Assembly (NCBI GenBank): GCA_964470455.1
Contig: CAYYCX010000005.1
Span: 47,869-111,868 of the forward strand
Direction of reading: 5' to 3'
DNA from: JAWXBM01 sp964470455
GTDB taxonomy: Bacteria > Pseudomonadota > Gammaproteobacteria > Xanthomonadales > SZUA-36
Length of the DNA stretch: 64,000 nt
Shown in pieces: positions 8,915 to 17,364 of the stretch (position 1 is its first letter; each line of letters opens with the position of its first letter). Position numbers and translations under genes: made by a program. The notes under the pieces were generated by a model that was not told where the DNA came from, made no database searches, and was given only the letters and a program-made list of their open reading frames with translations.

Positions 8915-10378
8915 TCAACGCGAAGTATTCTCAAAAAACAGGTCCGGCTGTTCTTCGGCCCCGTGCCGCGTCAGCAATGAGACCAACACCAGCACCGGCA
9001 GGGAAACCAGCCAGCCGGTCCACGAAGCACTGAATCCCCACGGCTCGCCGGCCAGCGTCCAGGCAACCGCGCTGCCACCCCCCAGCAGCATGCTCCAGAA
9101 TGCGCCTTGCGCCGTGGTGCGGCGCCAGAACAGCAGGCCCAGCATGGGAAAGAACAGGCCCGCGGCGCCAAACGTGTAGGCAAACAGCACCAGGTCGAGG
9201 ATGTTCGGCACCTGGTAGGCCAGCGCCACGGCCAGGATTCCAAGGCCGATGGTCAGCCAGCGGGCCACCCGCATCAACTGCCGGTCGGTTGCATCGGGAC
9301 GCAGGTACTTGCGGTAAACATCGTGGGTGAAAATGGTAACCGGGCCGATCAGGCAGGAATCCGCCGTTGACATGATCGCCGCGATATAGGCGGCAATCAC
9401 CACGCCGGTGATGCCCACCGGCAGCAGGCTCATGATCATCGTCGGCGTAGCCAGTTCGGGGTCGGTGAGTTCCGGCGCAAGGATGCGCGCAAACATGCCC
9501 ACCAGCGTGCTGCCGATGGCAAACAGCGGCCATTCGATGGGTATTCCGGTCAGCAGGAAAGCACGCCGCGCCGTGTCTTCATCCCGTGCCGCGATGATGC
9601 GTTGCAAGGCGGCAATGGAAATGAACCAGATCGGCAGGACCGCGAATATCCAGCCCAGCATCTGCTTCCAGCTAACCTGGTTCCAGTCCAGCATGGCTGC
9701 CGTATCGGAACTGGTGGCGAAATGCTGCGCCATGCCTTCCCAGCCACCCACGCGGTACAGGCCGATCGGCACCAGCAGGAACACCACGCCGATCATCAGG
9801 ATCACCATCTGGAACACATCGGTGTAAATCACCGCCTTGAGGCCGCCCATGACGGTGTAGCCGAGGATCACCGCGCCGGCCAGGAATATGGCCACGTTGA
9901 GATTCATGCCCAGCGTCACCTGCAGCAACTTGCCGCCGGCAATGACCTGGCCACCGACAAACGCGAACCAGGCCAGTGCGATCACGACTGCCGCGAGGGT
10001 TCCGGTTTTTTCGTCGAAACGGGCGGTGAACAGGTCGCCGGTGGTCAGCCCTTTCACCCGGTCGGCCCAGCGCTTCACTTTTGGCACCAGCAGAAAGGAG
10101 GCCAGCACCACGCTCAGCGCTGAAGCAGCCGCCAGCCACGACCCCGAGATTCCCACGCTGAAACCCAGGCCGGCCAGCGCGATGCTGAAACCGCCACCGA
10201 TATCCGTGGCGGCGGTCGATGCCGTGGTCTGCACCAGGTTCATGTTGCGATCGGCAGCCAGGAAAGATTCGCTTTCACTGCTTTCTTTCTTTGAACGCAT
10301 GATCGACCAGCCAATCCAAAGCAGGATGGCGAAGTAGGCGACGATGGCGATCAGGTCGAGGAGGTGCAGTTCTTGCAT
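8915..10378 (-). CDS. Sodium:solute symporter (SSS family)
   Basis: 487 residues with about 13 hydrophobic segments. The family pattern is clear: an N-terminal membrane helix, 'ATDIGGGFSIALAGLGF' in the first core helices, and 'MGGLKAVIYTDVFQMVILMIG', the SSS signature. 'ALAWFAFVGGQVIAGGKLL' and 'PVGITGVVIAAYIAAIMSTADS' match the sodium-binding core helices. It should import a small solute with Na+ across the inner membrane; the substrate (sugar, amino acid or other) cannot be assigned. It converges with the upstream hydrolase gene 33 bases away and has no partner gene. Confidence 0.92.
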   Translation of the reverse strand: MQELHLLDLIAIVAYFAILLWIGWSIMRSKKESSESESFLAADRNMNLVQTTASTAATDIGGGFSIALAGLGFSVGISGSWLAAASALSVVLASFLLVPKVKRWADRVKGLTTGDLFTARFDEKTGTLAAVVIALAWFAFVGGQVIAGGKLLQVTLGMNLNVAIFLAGAVILGYTVMGGLKAVIYTDVFQMVILMIGVVFLLVPIGLYRVGGWEGMAQHFATSSDTAAMLDWNQVSWKQMLGWIFAVLPIWFISIAALQRIIAARDEDTARRAFLLTGIPIEWPLFAIGSTLVGMFARILAPELTDPELATPTMIMSLLPVGITGVVIAAYIAAIMSTADSCLIGPVTIFTHDVYRKYLRPDATDRQLMRVARWLTIGLGILAVALAYQVPNILDLVLFAYTFGAAGLFFPMLGLLFWRRTTAQGAFWSMLLGGGSAVAWTLAGEPWGFSASWTGWLVSLPVLVLVSLLTRHGAEEQPDLFFENTSR

Positions 10379-10479
10379 GGGATGGTCCCGGGTTCGGCGA
10401 GTGGCTGATGTAACCCGGTCATTCTAAAGAATTCAGCCGGTGAGGGTGGGACGGTGGCTTCCGGCGGGCTTTCGATGCG

Positions 10480-10510
10480 AAAAAAAAGCCCGCGATAACT
10501 CGCGGGCCTT
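10480..10510 (-). terminator. Rho-independent terminator, minus strand
   Basis: On the minus strand the stem GCCCGCG/CGCGGGC with a six-base loop is followed by eight T residues. No minus-strand gene now lies immediately upstream of it. It could be the original terminator of tRNA-Asn, displaced to the left by the low-GC island between 10.5 and 12.96 kb; that reading is inference. Confidence 0.8.
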
Positions 10511-10649
10511 GTTCTGGGCCTTAGGGAAACTGCGCGCGGAAAATCCTCGTGCGAAGTGATGCAGTACACTTAGTGTCTATTCACCTTAAGATCAGCATGG
10601 ATCTCATGAATCGTAAGTATTGCTCATTAAATACCTCTAGGGGCGAGCT

Positions 10650-11687
10650 TTGACAGGTAGTAGACACCATTACCTTCCAAGATTTCTACTCGCTGGCTTC
10701 GCAAGCAGGGTTAAGAAAAAGGCGACTTACTGCTGGCGATATGAGAAATCAGGGAAAATCCATGAGCCAAATATTATTAATGTGGCTGTGGAAAAGCACT
10801 TCTATGGTGGCGACGAAAACGCGGAAGCAGACGATGTCATTACTGGGGTCGAAACTCAGTTAGCAAACTTCACGAGTTATCTCCGAAGGATGGATATCCT
10901 TAAGCCTTTTGACCCAAAAAAGGCGGCAGAGCTTACAGTTCACCTAGCCATGAGAAATCGAAATGCCAGGGAGGACTTAATTTCCGCAGCGGAGTCCTTT
11001 GCTGATCAGTTTGAAGAGAAGATCAGTGAAGTAACAGTGCTGAAACGGGTGGTAAAAGATTACTTCCGTGACAATCCTAAAGAGGTTGAAAGACTGTTCA
11101 GAAAAAATGCCCTGCAAGGTAAACAACTGCCACGGCATCAGTATCAGCAATTGTTGGCCCTTCACAGAATTCAGTTGCCCAGTTTGATCGATAACGCATC
11201 TGAGTCGGCTCTTAAGGAAATTGCGAAATCCATTGGCTTGCTAAAGAGTTATTTAAGGACTTCGATGGTCAGCGGGCACAATAAAGCCCTCGCGAGTAAT
11301 CCAACCCCCGAGAAGCGAATCGAGCGTCTACAGCATTTGGACTGGAATGTTTTTGAATACCCGCCTGGAAGTTTGATCTTGGGTGATTTTGGCCCATGGG
11401 CCAAATGTGAAGGAGAACACGTAGTGCGTCCGCTTTTCTACGCACTAAAGGAGTTGGAGCAAATTGCACTACCTATATCCGATTGTCGATTGCTTGCAGG
11501 CACAAATGCTGGCGGAGGTGGTGCGCTTGATTCATTGACTGTAAACAGTAACTCAGCCTCCATAAGTGGAGATTTTTTTGTGGGGTCTGTGCGTGCCGCT
11601 GAGTTCGAAACCCTTGTTGCTCTGATTGGAACTGTGAAGCCAGATGAGTTGGATGAAGCTGTTAACAATGCAATCCATACGTTATGA
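10650..11687 (+). CDS. DUF4238 domain-containing protein
   Basis: 345 residues, beginning at a TTG codon. The N-terminal 'RHHYLPRFLLAGFAS' followed by a 'tryptophan-Arg-Tyr-x-Lys' strand (YCWRYEKSGKIHE) and 'AVEKHFYGG' is the usual opening of DUF4238 proteins. A helical segment with 'LTVHLAMRNRNARED' follows. The biochemical function of DUF4238 is unknown; members are scattered in accessory DNA. The gene is visibly more AT-rich than its flanks and sits in a short island beside tRNA-Asn. No signal peptide or membrane segment is seen. The start is uncertain because no strong ribosome-binding site precedes the TTG. Confidence 0.8.
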   Translation: MTGSRHHYLPRFLLAGFASRVKKKATYCWRYEKSGKIHEPNIINVAVEKHFYGGDENAEADDVITGVETQLANFTSYLRRMDILKPFDPKKAAELTVHLAMRNRNAREDLISAAESFADQFEEKISEVTVLKRVVKDYFRDNPKEVERLFRKNALQGKQLPRHQYQQLLALHRIQLPSLIDNASESALKEIAKSIGLLKSYLRTSMVSGHNKALASNPTPEKRIERLQHLDWNVFEYPPGSLILGDFGPWAKCEGEHVVRPLFYALKELEQIALPISDCRLLAGTNAGGGGALDSLTVNSNSASISGDFFVGSVRAAEFETLVALIGTVKPDELDEAVNNAIHTL

Positions 11688-11703
11688 GCTAAGGGCCCAC
11701 CTC

Positions 11704-11868
11704 ATGCTTGCCGGCGCAAAGGAACTTACTGGTTATGTTCGAAAAAAGCAGCAAATTGAATGGTTGCAAAGGTATGGTTTTGTTCACGGTAAGCACTGGT
11801 ATGAGCAAACGAAGAACGGGAAAATCGTCGTTCTGCTCTGCGAGGAAAAAAGCCTGAGTCTCGGGTGA
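11704..11868 (+). CDS. Small DUF4224-like protein
   Basis: 54 residues from the ATG at 11704, preceded by TAAGGG at suitable spacing; in-frame ATGs at 11644 and 11668 would overlap the DUF4238 gene. The core 'ELTGYVRKKQQIEWLQRYGF' followed by a basic strand and 'KIVVLL' resembles DUF4224, a small domain commonly encoded next to phage integrases and thought to bind DNA. The match is by eye and partial. If right, it is a relic of an integrative element, consistent with the adjacent tRNA-Asn. Confidence 0.55.
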   Translation: MLAGAKELTGYVRKKQQIEWLQRYGFVHGKHWYEQTKNGKIVVLLCEEKSLSLG

Positions 11869-12043
11869 AGCTTAATCTGGCAGCCCTGAAGAAGAAAATA
11901 CGTTAGCGCGGCCCTGCGCCCAATGGCTGGCAGCATACATTTATGCTCGAAGCTACGAACCAGGATCAGCAATTTTTTGACACTAATTGCAAGTCGGGCG
12001 CAGAATGAACTTCACGAGGCGAATTGCATAAGGGGTGATGGCG

Positions 12044-12871
12044 ATGAAATCATTGACAGCGGCTTTGCTTCAATCGACTGCTGGACTGTTCCTATTGTTC
12101 GCAACAACCAGTATCCAGGCTCAATCAGCGCTCACCCCAGTGGGCGGGTTGTGGACCATTGTTGGTGAAGATGGGCCGGGAAGAGGGTTTCAGATAGAAG
12201 TTCAAAACGACACTCTTGTAATGACCACTTACGGATATGAGGACAGCGGCGATGCGAGGTTTTGGCTTGCTGCAGGCAGTCTTGTGCCAGGTTCAAATCA
12301 AATAACGATGGAACTCGGCGCGTATGAGGGCGGGATGGCTTTTGGGGATCCGTTAAAGAACGCGACCTACCTGGGGTCAGAGGGAAACGTAACACTAAAG
12401 TTTGAGAACATTAATTATGGGCAAATTTGCTTGCCGAACGAGGCATGTAAGCCGTTTCGTCCGCTAAACTTTGGTTTCGGCAAGAGCGCATCAGCGCTAC
12501 TAGGGTCTTGGTTGCTTGTTGAATTAGATTCGGAAACAAACCTGCTATTTGCTTGGAACTTCAATTTTACCGAAGTTGTAAATACAGCTAACCCCGCGAT
12601 TGTTGATAGGGCGATTGGAACTTCCTTGATTTACTTGGACGGCATTAGTTATGACGTTGATGTGGTTTGCAGTTTGTTGGTTGACACAACCGATGCTGAC
12701 TTCTTTTGTGAGTTGCAGTTGCTTAATGGGCCGGTGATTGAAGCCGAACTTAGGTTCTTGAGAAATGCCCTAGTTGGTCAAGTTTATGATCCATTAGGCG
12801 TAACCATTGACAGCACGGTGGTAGGGTGGCGAATTATCACAGGCGGCAATAGGCTGGTAATACCAAATTAG
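12044..12871 (+). CDS. Secreted protein of unknown function
   Basis: 275 residues from the ATG at 12044, which lies eight bases after an AAGGGG ribosome-binding site; GTG 12035 and ATG 12038 are alternatives. A signal peptide (MKSLTAALLQSTAGLFLLFATTSIQA) is followed by 'GLWTIVGEDGPGRGFQIEVQND' and 'YGYEDSGDARFWLAAG', a beta-rich module with the G-W-G-R-G-F pattern seen in many uncharacterised exported gammaproteobacterial proteins. Base composition is AT-rich like the rest of this island. No catalytic motif is visible, and the gene is the last one before tRNA-Asn. Confidence 0.65.
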   Translation: MKSLTAALLQSTAGLFLLFATTSIQAQSALTPVGGLWTIVGEDGPGRGFQIEVQNDTLVMTTYGYEDSGDARFWLAAGSLVPGSNQITMELGAYEGGMAFGDPLKNATYLGSEGNVTLKFENINYGQICLPNEACKPFRPLNFGFGKSASALLGSWLLVELDSETNLLFAWNFNFTEVVNTANPAIVDRAIGTSLIYLDGISYDVDVVCSLLVDTTDADFFCELQLLNGPVIEAELRFLRNALVGQVYDPLGVTIDSTVVGWRIITGGNRLVIPN

Positions 12872-12926
12872 AGGTAATTTGGCAAAAGCCCATAATCCAT
12901 TTGGGACAGGTGTCTTTGCATAGCGA

Positions 12927-12947
12927 CCGACCACCTTACCGACCACC
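12927..12947. repeat. Two 9-bp direct repeats CCGACCACC
   Basis: CCGACCACC occurs at 12927-12935 and again at 12939-12947, a 12-base period, about 60 bases beyond the 3' end of tRNA-Asn. Paired short direct repeats near a tRNA-borne attachment site are typical of arm-type integrase binding sites, so this may be a leftover integrase arm. No integrase gene remains nearby. Confidence 0.5.
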
Positions 12948-12962
12948 AACAGCCAGCAAGAA

Positions 12963-13000
12963 ACAAAAAAGGCTTGCAGTTTCCTGCAAGCCTTTGTTTT
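12963..13000 (-). terminator. Terminator after tRNA-Asn
   Basis: The stem GGCTTGCAG/CTGCAAGCC with a TTTC loop is flanked by A-rich sequence on one side and T-rich sequence on the other. It could end the tRNA-Asn transcript on the minus strand and plus-strand transcripts from the island. Confidence 0.8.
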
Positions 13001-13003
13001 ATT

Positions 13004-13080
13004 TGGCTCCCCGGCACGGATTTGAACCGCGGACCTAGTGATTAACAGTCACCCGCTCTAACCAACTGAGCTACCGGGGA
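13004..13080 (-). tRNA. tRNA-Asn (anticodon GTT)
   Basis: On the minus strand the acceptor arms TCCCCGG and CCGGGGA pair, the D-arm GCTCAGTTGGTTAGAGC and the T-arm with GGTTCAAATCC are intact, and the anticodon loop CTGTTAATC carries GTT. The 3' CCA is encoded (positions 13004-13006). The structure is complete, and a promoter with a consensus -35 lies just upstream. Confidence 0.97.
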
Positions 13081-13097
13081 ATGGGTTAAGGCGCGGT

Positions 13098-13126
13098 ATT
13101 TTCCGTGCTCGGGGTGAAAGTGTCAA
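13098..13126 (-). promoter_or_regulatory. Promoter of tRNA-Asn
   Basis: On the minus strand a perfect TTGACA (13121-13126) is followed after exactly 17 bases by GAAAAT (13098-13103), about 18 bases before the mature tRNA 5' end. The -10 matches four of six consensus positions. Confidence 0.6.
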
Positions 13127-13178
13127 GGAAGAATACGCAATTCTTTCGTGGAGAAGCAAAAGCTCAGCCAAATCAACA

Positions 13179-13754
13179 CTATGGATCAGATTCGGGAGGA
13201 CAGGAGGCAGGGTCTAACCCTGGCATGGATTCGCGCCTGATTCGCCCGAGGTTGGAGATCACCAGTTTGCGCGCAGCCGCAGGTCCGCGCAGGTCGCAGA
13301 AACTGATGCTGGTGTTGCTGCCGGGCGCGCTGCCATTCGGCGCAAAGCGCAGGTATCGCCTGCCCGATGTGCCGCGGATCGCGAGGTGTTCCAGGCCAGG
13401 CTCTGTGGCCAGCAATCGCTCGCCCGGCTGGTATTGATGGTCGCCGTCCAGGTCCTCAAAGACCAGCCAGCCCTCATCCCAATGGCTGTCGGAACGGCAA
13501 CCCGCGGTTCTTGTACCAGGGCAGACCACGATTTCCACATTGAAACGCACGGCGTCATTCCTGGCCAGGGCCAGGTGGGAGTGCAGCGCATGCATGGCCG
13601 CGCTCATGCGCTGGCGCAAGCCATAGTCGCGCAGTGCGGGCACACCCTGCACCAGCAGGATCGCCAGGATGCTGACCACCACCAGGCATTCCAGTACGGT
13701 AAACCCACTGCCGTGACGCTCGATTGCCAACTGGAATTCCTGGCCATGCTTCAT
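13179..13754 (-). CDS. GspH/FimT-family type IV pseudopilin
   Basis: 191 residues from the ATG at 13754 (an upstream ATG at 13796 would add 14). The class III signal is unmistakable: a short basic leader, then G17-F18 with Glu at +5 (GFTVLECLVVVSILAILL), the prepilin peptidase cleavage site and hydrophobic stalk. The C-terminal part carries GspH/FimT features: 'ALARNDAVRFNVEIVVCPG', 'DEGWLVFEDLDGDHQ' and 'RYLRFAPNGSA'. It should be a minor pseudopilin that helps initiate type IV pilus or type II secretion fibres. No other pilus genes are nearby, so it is an isolated copy. Confidence 0.88.
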   Translation of the reverse strand: MKHGQEFQLAIERHGSGFTVLECLVVVSILAILLVQGVPALRDYGLRQRMSAAMHALHSHLALARNDAVRFNVEIVVCPGTRTAGCRSDSHWDEGWLVFEDLDGDHQYQPGERLLATEPGLEHLAIRGTSGRRYLRFAPNGSAPGSNTSISFCDLRGPAAARKLVISNLGRIRRESMPGLDPASCPPESDP

Positions 13755-13857
13755 GCCACCAGATTGGGCCGCGGCCGGGCAGCCGCCAATGGGCATTCAG
13801 CCCGGAAGGTGTAGGAATTTCCTGACTTGCAAGCAGGACTCTCGCGCGGCCCGCGCT

Positions 13858-15051
13858 TCAGGTTGCAGCAGCCACAGCCCGCTTGATCCGTTTTACAGCG
13901 TCCTCGAGGTATTCAAGGCTGGCAGCATAGGACAGCCGCAAATGCCCCGGCGCGCCAAAGGCGGAACCCGGCACCGTGGACACGCCGGCGCTGTCCATCA
14001 ACCACTCCGCCAGGTCCACATCGTTGTTGAGGTTTTCAATGCTGTCGATCACGCCCTGGAACGAAGGAAAGGCGTAGAACGCACCGTCGCAGCTGGGGCA
14101 GTCCACGCCGTGAATTTCATTCAACGCTGCGCGGAAATACTCGTAACGCTGCCGGAACGCATCACGCATTTCAGCCACGCAGTCCTGCGGGCCGGAGAGG
14201 GCGGCAACTGCGGCCGCCTGGGATACGGACCCCGGGCAGGAAGTGCTTTGCCCCTGCGCCTTGCGCATGGCGGCGATCAACTCCTGCGGACCGGCGGCAT
14301 AGCCGATGCGCCAGCCCGTCATGGCATAGGCCTTGGAAACGCCGTTGATGACCACGGTGCGCTCAGCCAGCCCGGGACAGACGTTAAGCAGGGTGTGATA
14401 GGGCTCTGAGCCCCAATAGATGTGTTCGTAGATGTCATCGCAGGCGATGTAGACGCGCGGGAAATCCTCCAGCACCTCACCCAGTTCGCGGTACTCTTTC
14501 GCCGTATAGACCTTGCCCGTCGGATTGGACGGGGAATTCAGTATCAACAGCCGCGTCTGCTCGTTGATGGTGTTGCGCAATTGCCGGGCGGTAATCTTGT
14601 AGTCGTGTTCCGCGCCTCCGCTGAGGATCACCGGTTCGCCATCGGTGAGCTTCACCATGTCGGGGTACGACACCCAGTAGGGCGCCGGAACGATCACTTC
14701 ATCCCCCGGGTTCAGAAGGGCCAGCATCAGGTTGAACAGGCTTTGCTTCGCGCCGTTGGAAACCAGTATCTGTTTGGGCTGGTAGTCAAGGCGGTTGTCG
14801 CGGCGGAATTTCTCGATGATCGCGGCTTTGAGTTCGGGTGTGCCATCCACCGCCGTGTAACGCGTTTGCCCTGCGTTGATGGCGGCAATCGCGGCATTGC
14901 GAATATGCTCCGGCGTATCGAAATCGGGCTCGCCGAACCCCAGCGACACGATGTCCTTGCCTTGCGCCTTCAGCTCCATGGCCTTGTTGCTGACGGCGAT
15001 GGTGGCGGATGGCTTGATCTGTTCAATGCGGTTGGAAAATCTGCCGGACAC
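13858..15051 (-). CDS. Pyridoxal-phosphate aspartate aminotransferase
   Basis: 397 residues from the GTG at 15051, which follows AGAGGGAG at good spacing; a longer ATG start at 15078 is less likely. It is a class I/II aminotransferase of the bacterial Ib subgroup: 'IVSLGFGEPDFDTPEHI' near the N-terminus, 'SNGAKQSLFNL', 'NSPSNPTGKVY', 'VYIACDDIYEHI', and the PLP-binding lysine in 'INGVSKAYAMTGWRIGY'. It interconverts aspartate and glutamate with their keto acids in the cytoplasm. It is divergent from uvrB and forms a single-gene unit. Confidence 0.93.
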   Translation of the reverse strand: MSGRFSNRIEQIKPSATIAVSNKAMELKAQGKDIVSLGFGEPDFDTPEHIRNAAIAAINAGQTRYTAVDGTPELKAAIIEKFRRDNRLDYQPKQILVSNGAKQSLFNLMLALLNPGDEVIVPAPYWVSYPDMVKLTDGEPVILSGGAEHDYKITARQLRNTINEQTRLLILNSPSNPTGKVYTAKEYRELGEVLEDFPRVYIACDDIYEHIYWGSEPYHTLLNVCPGLAERTVVINGVSKAYAMTGWRIGYAAGPQELIAAMRKAQGQSTSCPGSVSQAAAVAALSGPQDCVAEMRDAFRQRYEYFRAALNEIHGVDCPSCDGAFYAFPSFQGVIDSIENLNNDVDLAEWLMDSAGVSTVPGSAFGAPGHLRLSYAASLEYLEDAVKRIKRAVAAAT

Positions 15052-15153
15052 GCGTTGCTCCCTCTTTTCAGCCCACACCGGATAGTGCCATTAAGCGATT
15101 GGCCTTGTCGATGGCCGGTATGACCTGCCAGCCCGTGAATTCCGCCGCTTGGG

Positions 15154-15159
15154 TATAAT
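15154..15159 (+). promoter_or_regulatory. Putative uvrB -10 element
   Basis: A perfect TATAAT lies about 95 bases upstream of the uvrB start. No convincing -35 hexamer sits 16-18 bases before it, and no LexA-type palindrome (CTGT-N8-ACAG) is seen between it and uvrB, so SOS control is not apparent. Confidence 0.4.
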
Positions 15160-15254
15160 TGACCGTTTGCGGTTGCCCGTTGCTCGACTGCCCGACTACT
15201 GCCCGGCGCCCGGATTAACCGCTCCAGAACACATACGGAATACAGACCTGAACG

Positions 15255-17279
15255 ATGCCCTACCGGGAAAACAAGCGATTTGTGTTGCACAGCGATTACC
15301 GGCCAGCCGGCGACCAGCCGCAGGCGATTGCTGCGCTGATTGCGGGCATTGAAGATGGCCTGGCGCATCAGACCCTGTTGGGTGTCACCGGTTCGGGCAA
15401 GACCTTCACCATCGCCAATGTGATCCAGCACGTGCAGCGTCCGACGCTGGTGCTGGCGCCCAACAAGACGCTGGCGGCGCAGCTGTACGGTGAGTTCCGC
15501 GATTTCTTCCCGCAGAACGCCGTGGAGTACTTCGTATCCTACTACGACTACTACCAGCCGGAAGCTTATGTGCCGTCTTCCGATACCTATATCGAGAAAG
15601 ACGCGACCATCAACGAGCACATTGAACAGATGCGGCTGTCAGCCACCAAGGCGCTGCTGGAGCGTTCCGATGCCATTATCGTCGCAACCGTTTCGGCCAT
15701 TTACGGCCTGGGTGATCCCACCCAGTACCTGAGCATGGTGCTGCACCTGTCAGTGGGGGAGCAGGTCAACCAGCGCACCATCCTGAGGCGCCTGGCGGAA
15801 ATGCAGTACAGCCGCAACGACCTGGAATTGCGCCGCGGCACCTACCGGGTGCGCGGCGACATCATCGATGTGTTTCCAGGCGATGAGGACCGCGAGGCCA
15901 TCCGCATCGAGCTGTTTGACGAGGAAGTGGAATCCATCCGCGTGCTCGACCCGCTCACGGGCGAGGTTTTGCGCAAACTGCAACGTTTCACCATTTACCC
16001 CAAGTCGCATTACGTGACACCGCGGCAGGTGGTGCTGGATGCCGCCGAAAACATTGCGATTGAGCTGAAGGAAAGGCTGGAGCACCTGCGCGAGAACCAG
16101 CAGCTGGTGGAAGCGCAGCGCCTGGAACAGCGCACCCGCTACGACCTGGAGATGCTGCTGGAGCTGGGTTACTGCAACGGCATCGAAAATTATTCGCGGC
16201 ATCTCACCGGACGGGGCCCGGGCGAGGCTCCGCCGACCCTGTTCGACTACCTGCCGCAAAATGCCCTGCTGGTGATGGATGAATCGCACGTGATGGTGCC
16301 GCAGCTCGGCGCCATGTACAAAGGTGACCGCTCCCGCAAGGAAAACCTGGTGACCTATGGCTTCCGCCTGCCTTCGGCGCTGGATAACCGGCCCCTGAAG
16401 TTCGAGGAATGGGAAGAGCGTTCGCCACAATCCATTTTCGTTTCCGCCACGCCGCGCGACTATGAACTGGAGCGTTCGGGGCAGGTGGTGGAGCAGGTGG
16501 TGCGGCCTACCGGACTGGTCGACCCGGAAGTGGAAATCCGTCCGGTGGCCAACCAGGTGGACGACCTGCTGTCCGAGATCAACCTGCGCACGGCCCAGGG
16601 CGACCGGGTGCTGGTGACGACGCTGACCAAGCGCATGGCGGAGAATCTCACCGAGTACCTGGCGGACCACGGTGTCAAGGTGCGTTACCTGCACTCCGAC
16701 GTGGATACCGTGGAGCGGGTGGAAATCATCCGTGACCTGAGGTTGGGCCAGTTTGATGTACTGGTTGGCATTAACTTGTTGCGGGAAGGGCTTGATATGC
16801 CTGAAGTTTCCCTGGTGGCAATCCTGGATGCCGACCGCGAGGGATTCCTGCGTTCAGAGTCTTCGCTGATCCAGACCATCGGCCGCTGCGCGCGCAACCT
16901 GCGCGGCAAAGCCATCCTGTATGCCGACCGCGTCACCGGCTCCATGCAGCGCGCCATCGCCGAAACCGACCGGCGCCGCGCCAAACAGGTCGAATTCAAC
17001 AAGGCGCATGGCATCACGCCGCAATCGGTGATGAAGCAGGTGGCGGACATCATGGACGGCGCGCACGATGATGGCCTGCGCATGAGCAAGGCGGCCCGCA
17101 AGGTGGCGGAGGCGCGCAGCGAGTATGCCCATATCCGGCCCGATCAACTGGGCAAGGCAGTAGCCGAGCTGGAGCAGAAAATGTTCAAACATGCCGAAAA
17201 CCTGGAGTTTGAAGCCGCCGCCAGGATCCGCGACGAGATTGCGCGCATGAAGGAGCAGGTGCTGAAAAGCGCCGTGTAG
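15255..17279 (+). CDS. uvrB: Excinuclease ABC subunit UvrB
   Basis: 674 residues, full length for the family. Walker A 'GVTGSGKT' is at about residue 39-46, the damage-probing beta-hairpin 'YYDYYQPEAYVP' near 95-106, and the helicase motifs 'LVMDESHV', 'FVSATPRDYE' and 'QTIGRCARN' follow in order. The C-terminal UVR domain (EQKMFKHAENLEFEAAARIRDE), which contacts UvrC, is present. UvrB verifies DNA lesions handed over by UvrA and recruits UvrC for dual incision in nucleotide excision repair. The stop codon lies inside a short interspersed repeat at 17274. Confidence 0.99.
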   Translation: MPYRENKRFVLHSDYRPAGDQPQAIAALIAGIEDGLAHQTLLGVTGSGKTFTIANVIQHVQRPTLVLAPNKTLAAQLYGEFRDFFPQNAVEYFVSYYDYYQPEAYVPSSDTYIEKDATINEHIEQMRLSATKALLERSDAIIVATVSAIYGLGDPTQYLSMVLHLSVGEQVNQRTILRRLAEMQYSRNDLELRRGTYRVRGDIIDVFPGDEDREAIRIELFDEEVESIRVLDPLTGEVLRKLQRFTIYPKSHYVTPRQVVLDAAENIAIELKERLEHLRENQQLVEAQRLEQRTRYDLEMLLELGYCNGIENYSRHLTGRGPGEAPPTLFDYLPQNALLVMDESHVMVPQLGAMYKGDRSRKENLVTYGFRLPSALDNRPLKFEEWEERSPQSIFVSATPRDYELERSGQVVEQVVRPTGLVDPEVEIRPVANQVDDLLSEINLRTAQGDRVLVTTLTKRMAENLTEYLADHGVKVRYLHSDVDTVERVEIIRDLRLGQFDVLVGINLLREGLDMPEVSLVAILDADREGFLRSESSLIQTIGRCARNLRGKAILYADRVTGSMQRAIAETDRRRAKQVEFNKAHGITPQSVMKQVADIMDGAHDDGLRMSKAARKVAEARSEYAHIRPDQLGKAVAELEQKMFKHAENLEFEAAARIRDEIARMKEQVLKSAV

Positions 17280-17359
17280 GAGCGAGCCATGCTCGTGACC
17301 CTTAGCCGGGATGTCGGCAGCGTGGCTGCCTCCCACGGTGTAGGAGCGAACCATGCTCG
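17274..17359. repeat. Interspersed repeat pair (GTGTAGGAGCGA-CCATGCTCG)
   Basis: Two 22-bp copies, at 17274-17295 and 17338-17359, differ at one base (G/A). Each has a CGAGC/GCTCG-type inner palindrome around CATG. Between them lies a related palindromic segment (GGCAGC...GCTGCC). Related sequences recur at 51714 and 54460. The family resembles the TAGGAGCGAG intergenic repeats common in pseudomonads and relatives. The first copy contains the uvrB stop codon. Confidence 0.75.
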
Positions 17360-17364
17360 CGAGG

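Noticed and set aside
10488..10560. Second att copy for the tRNA-Asn island
   Set aside because: No duplicate of the tRNA-Asn 3' end could be found near the displaced terminator, so no att site is annotated.
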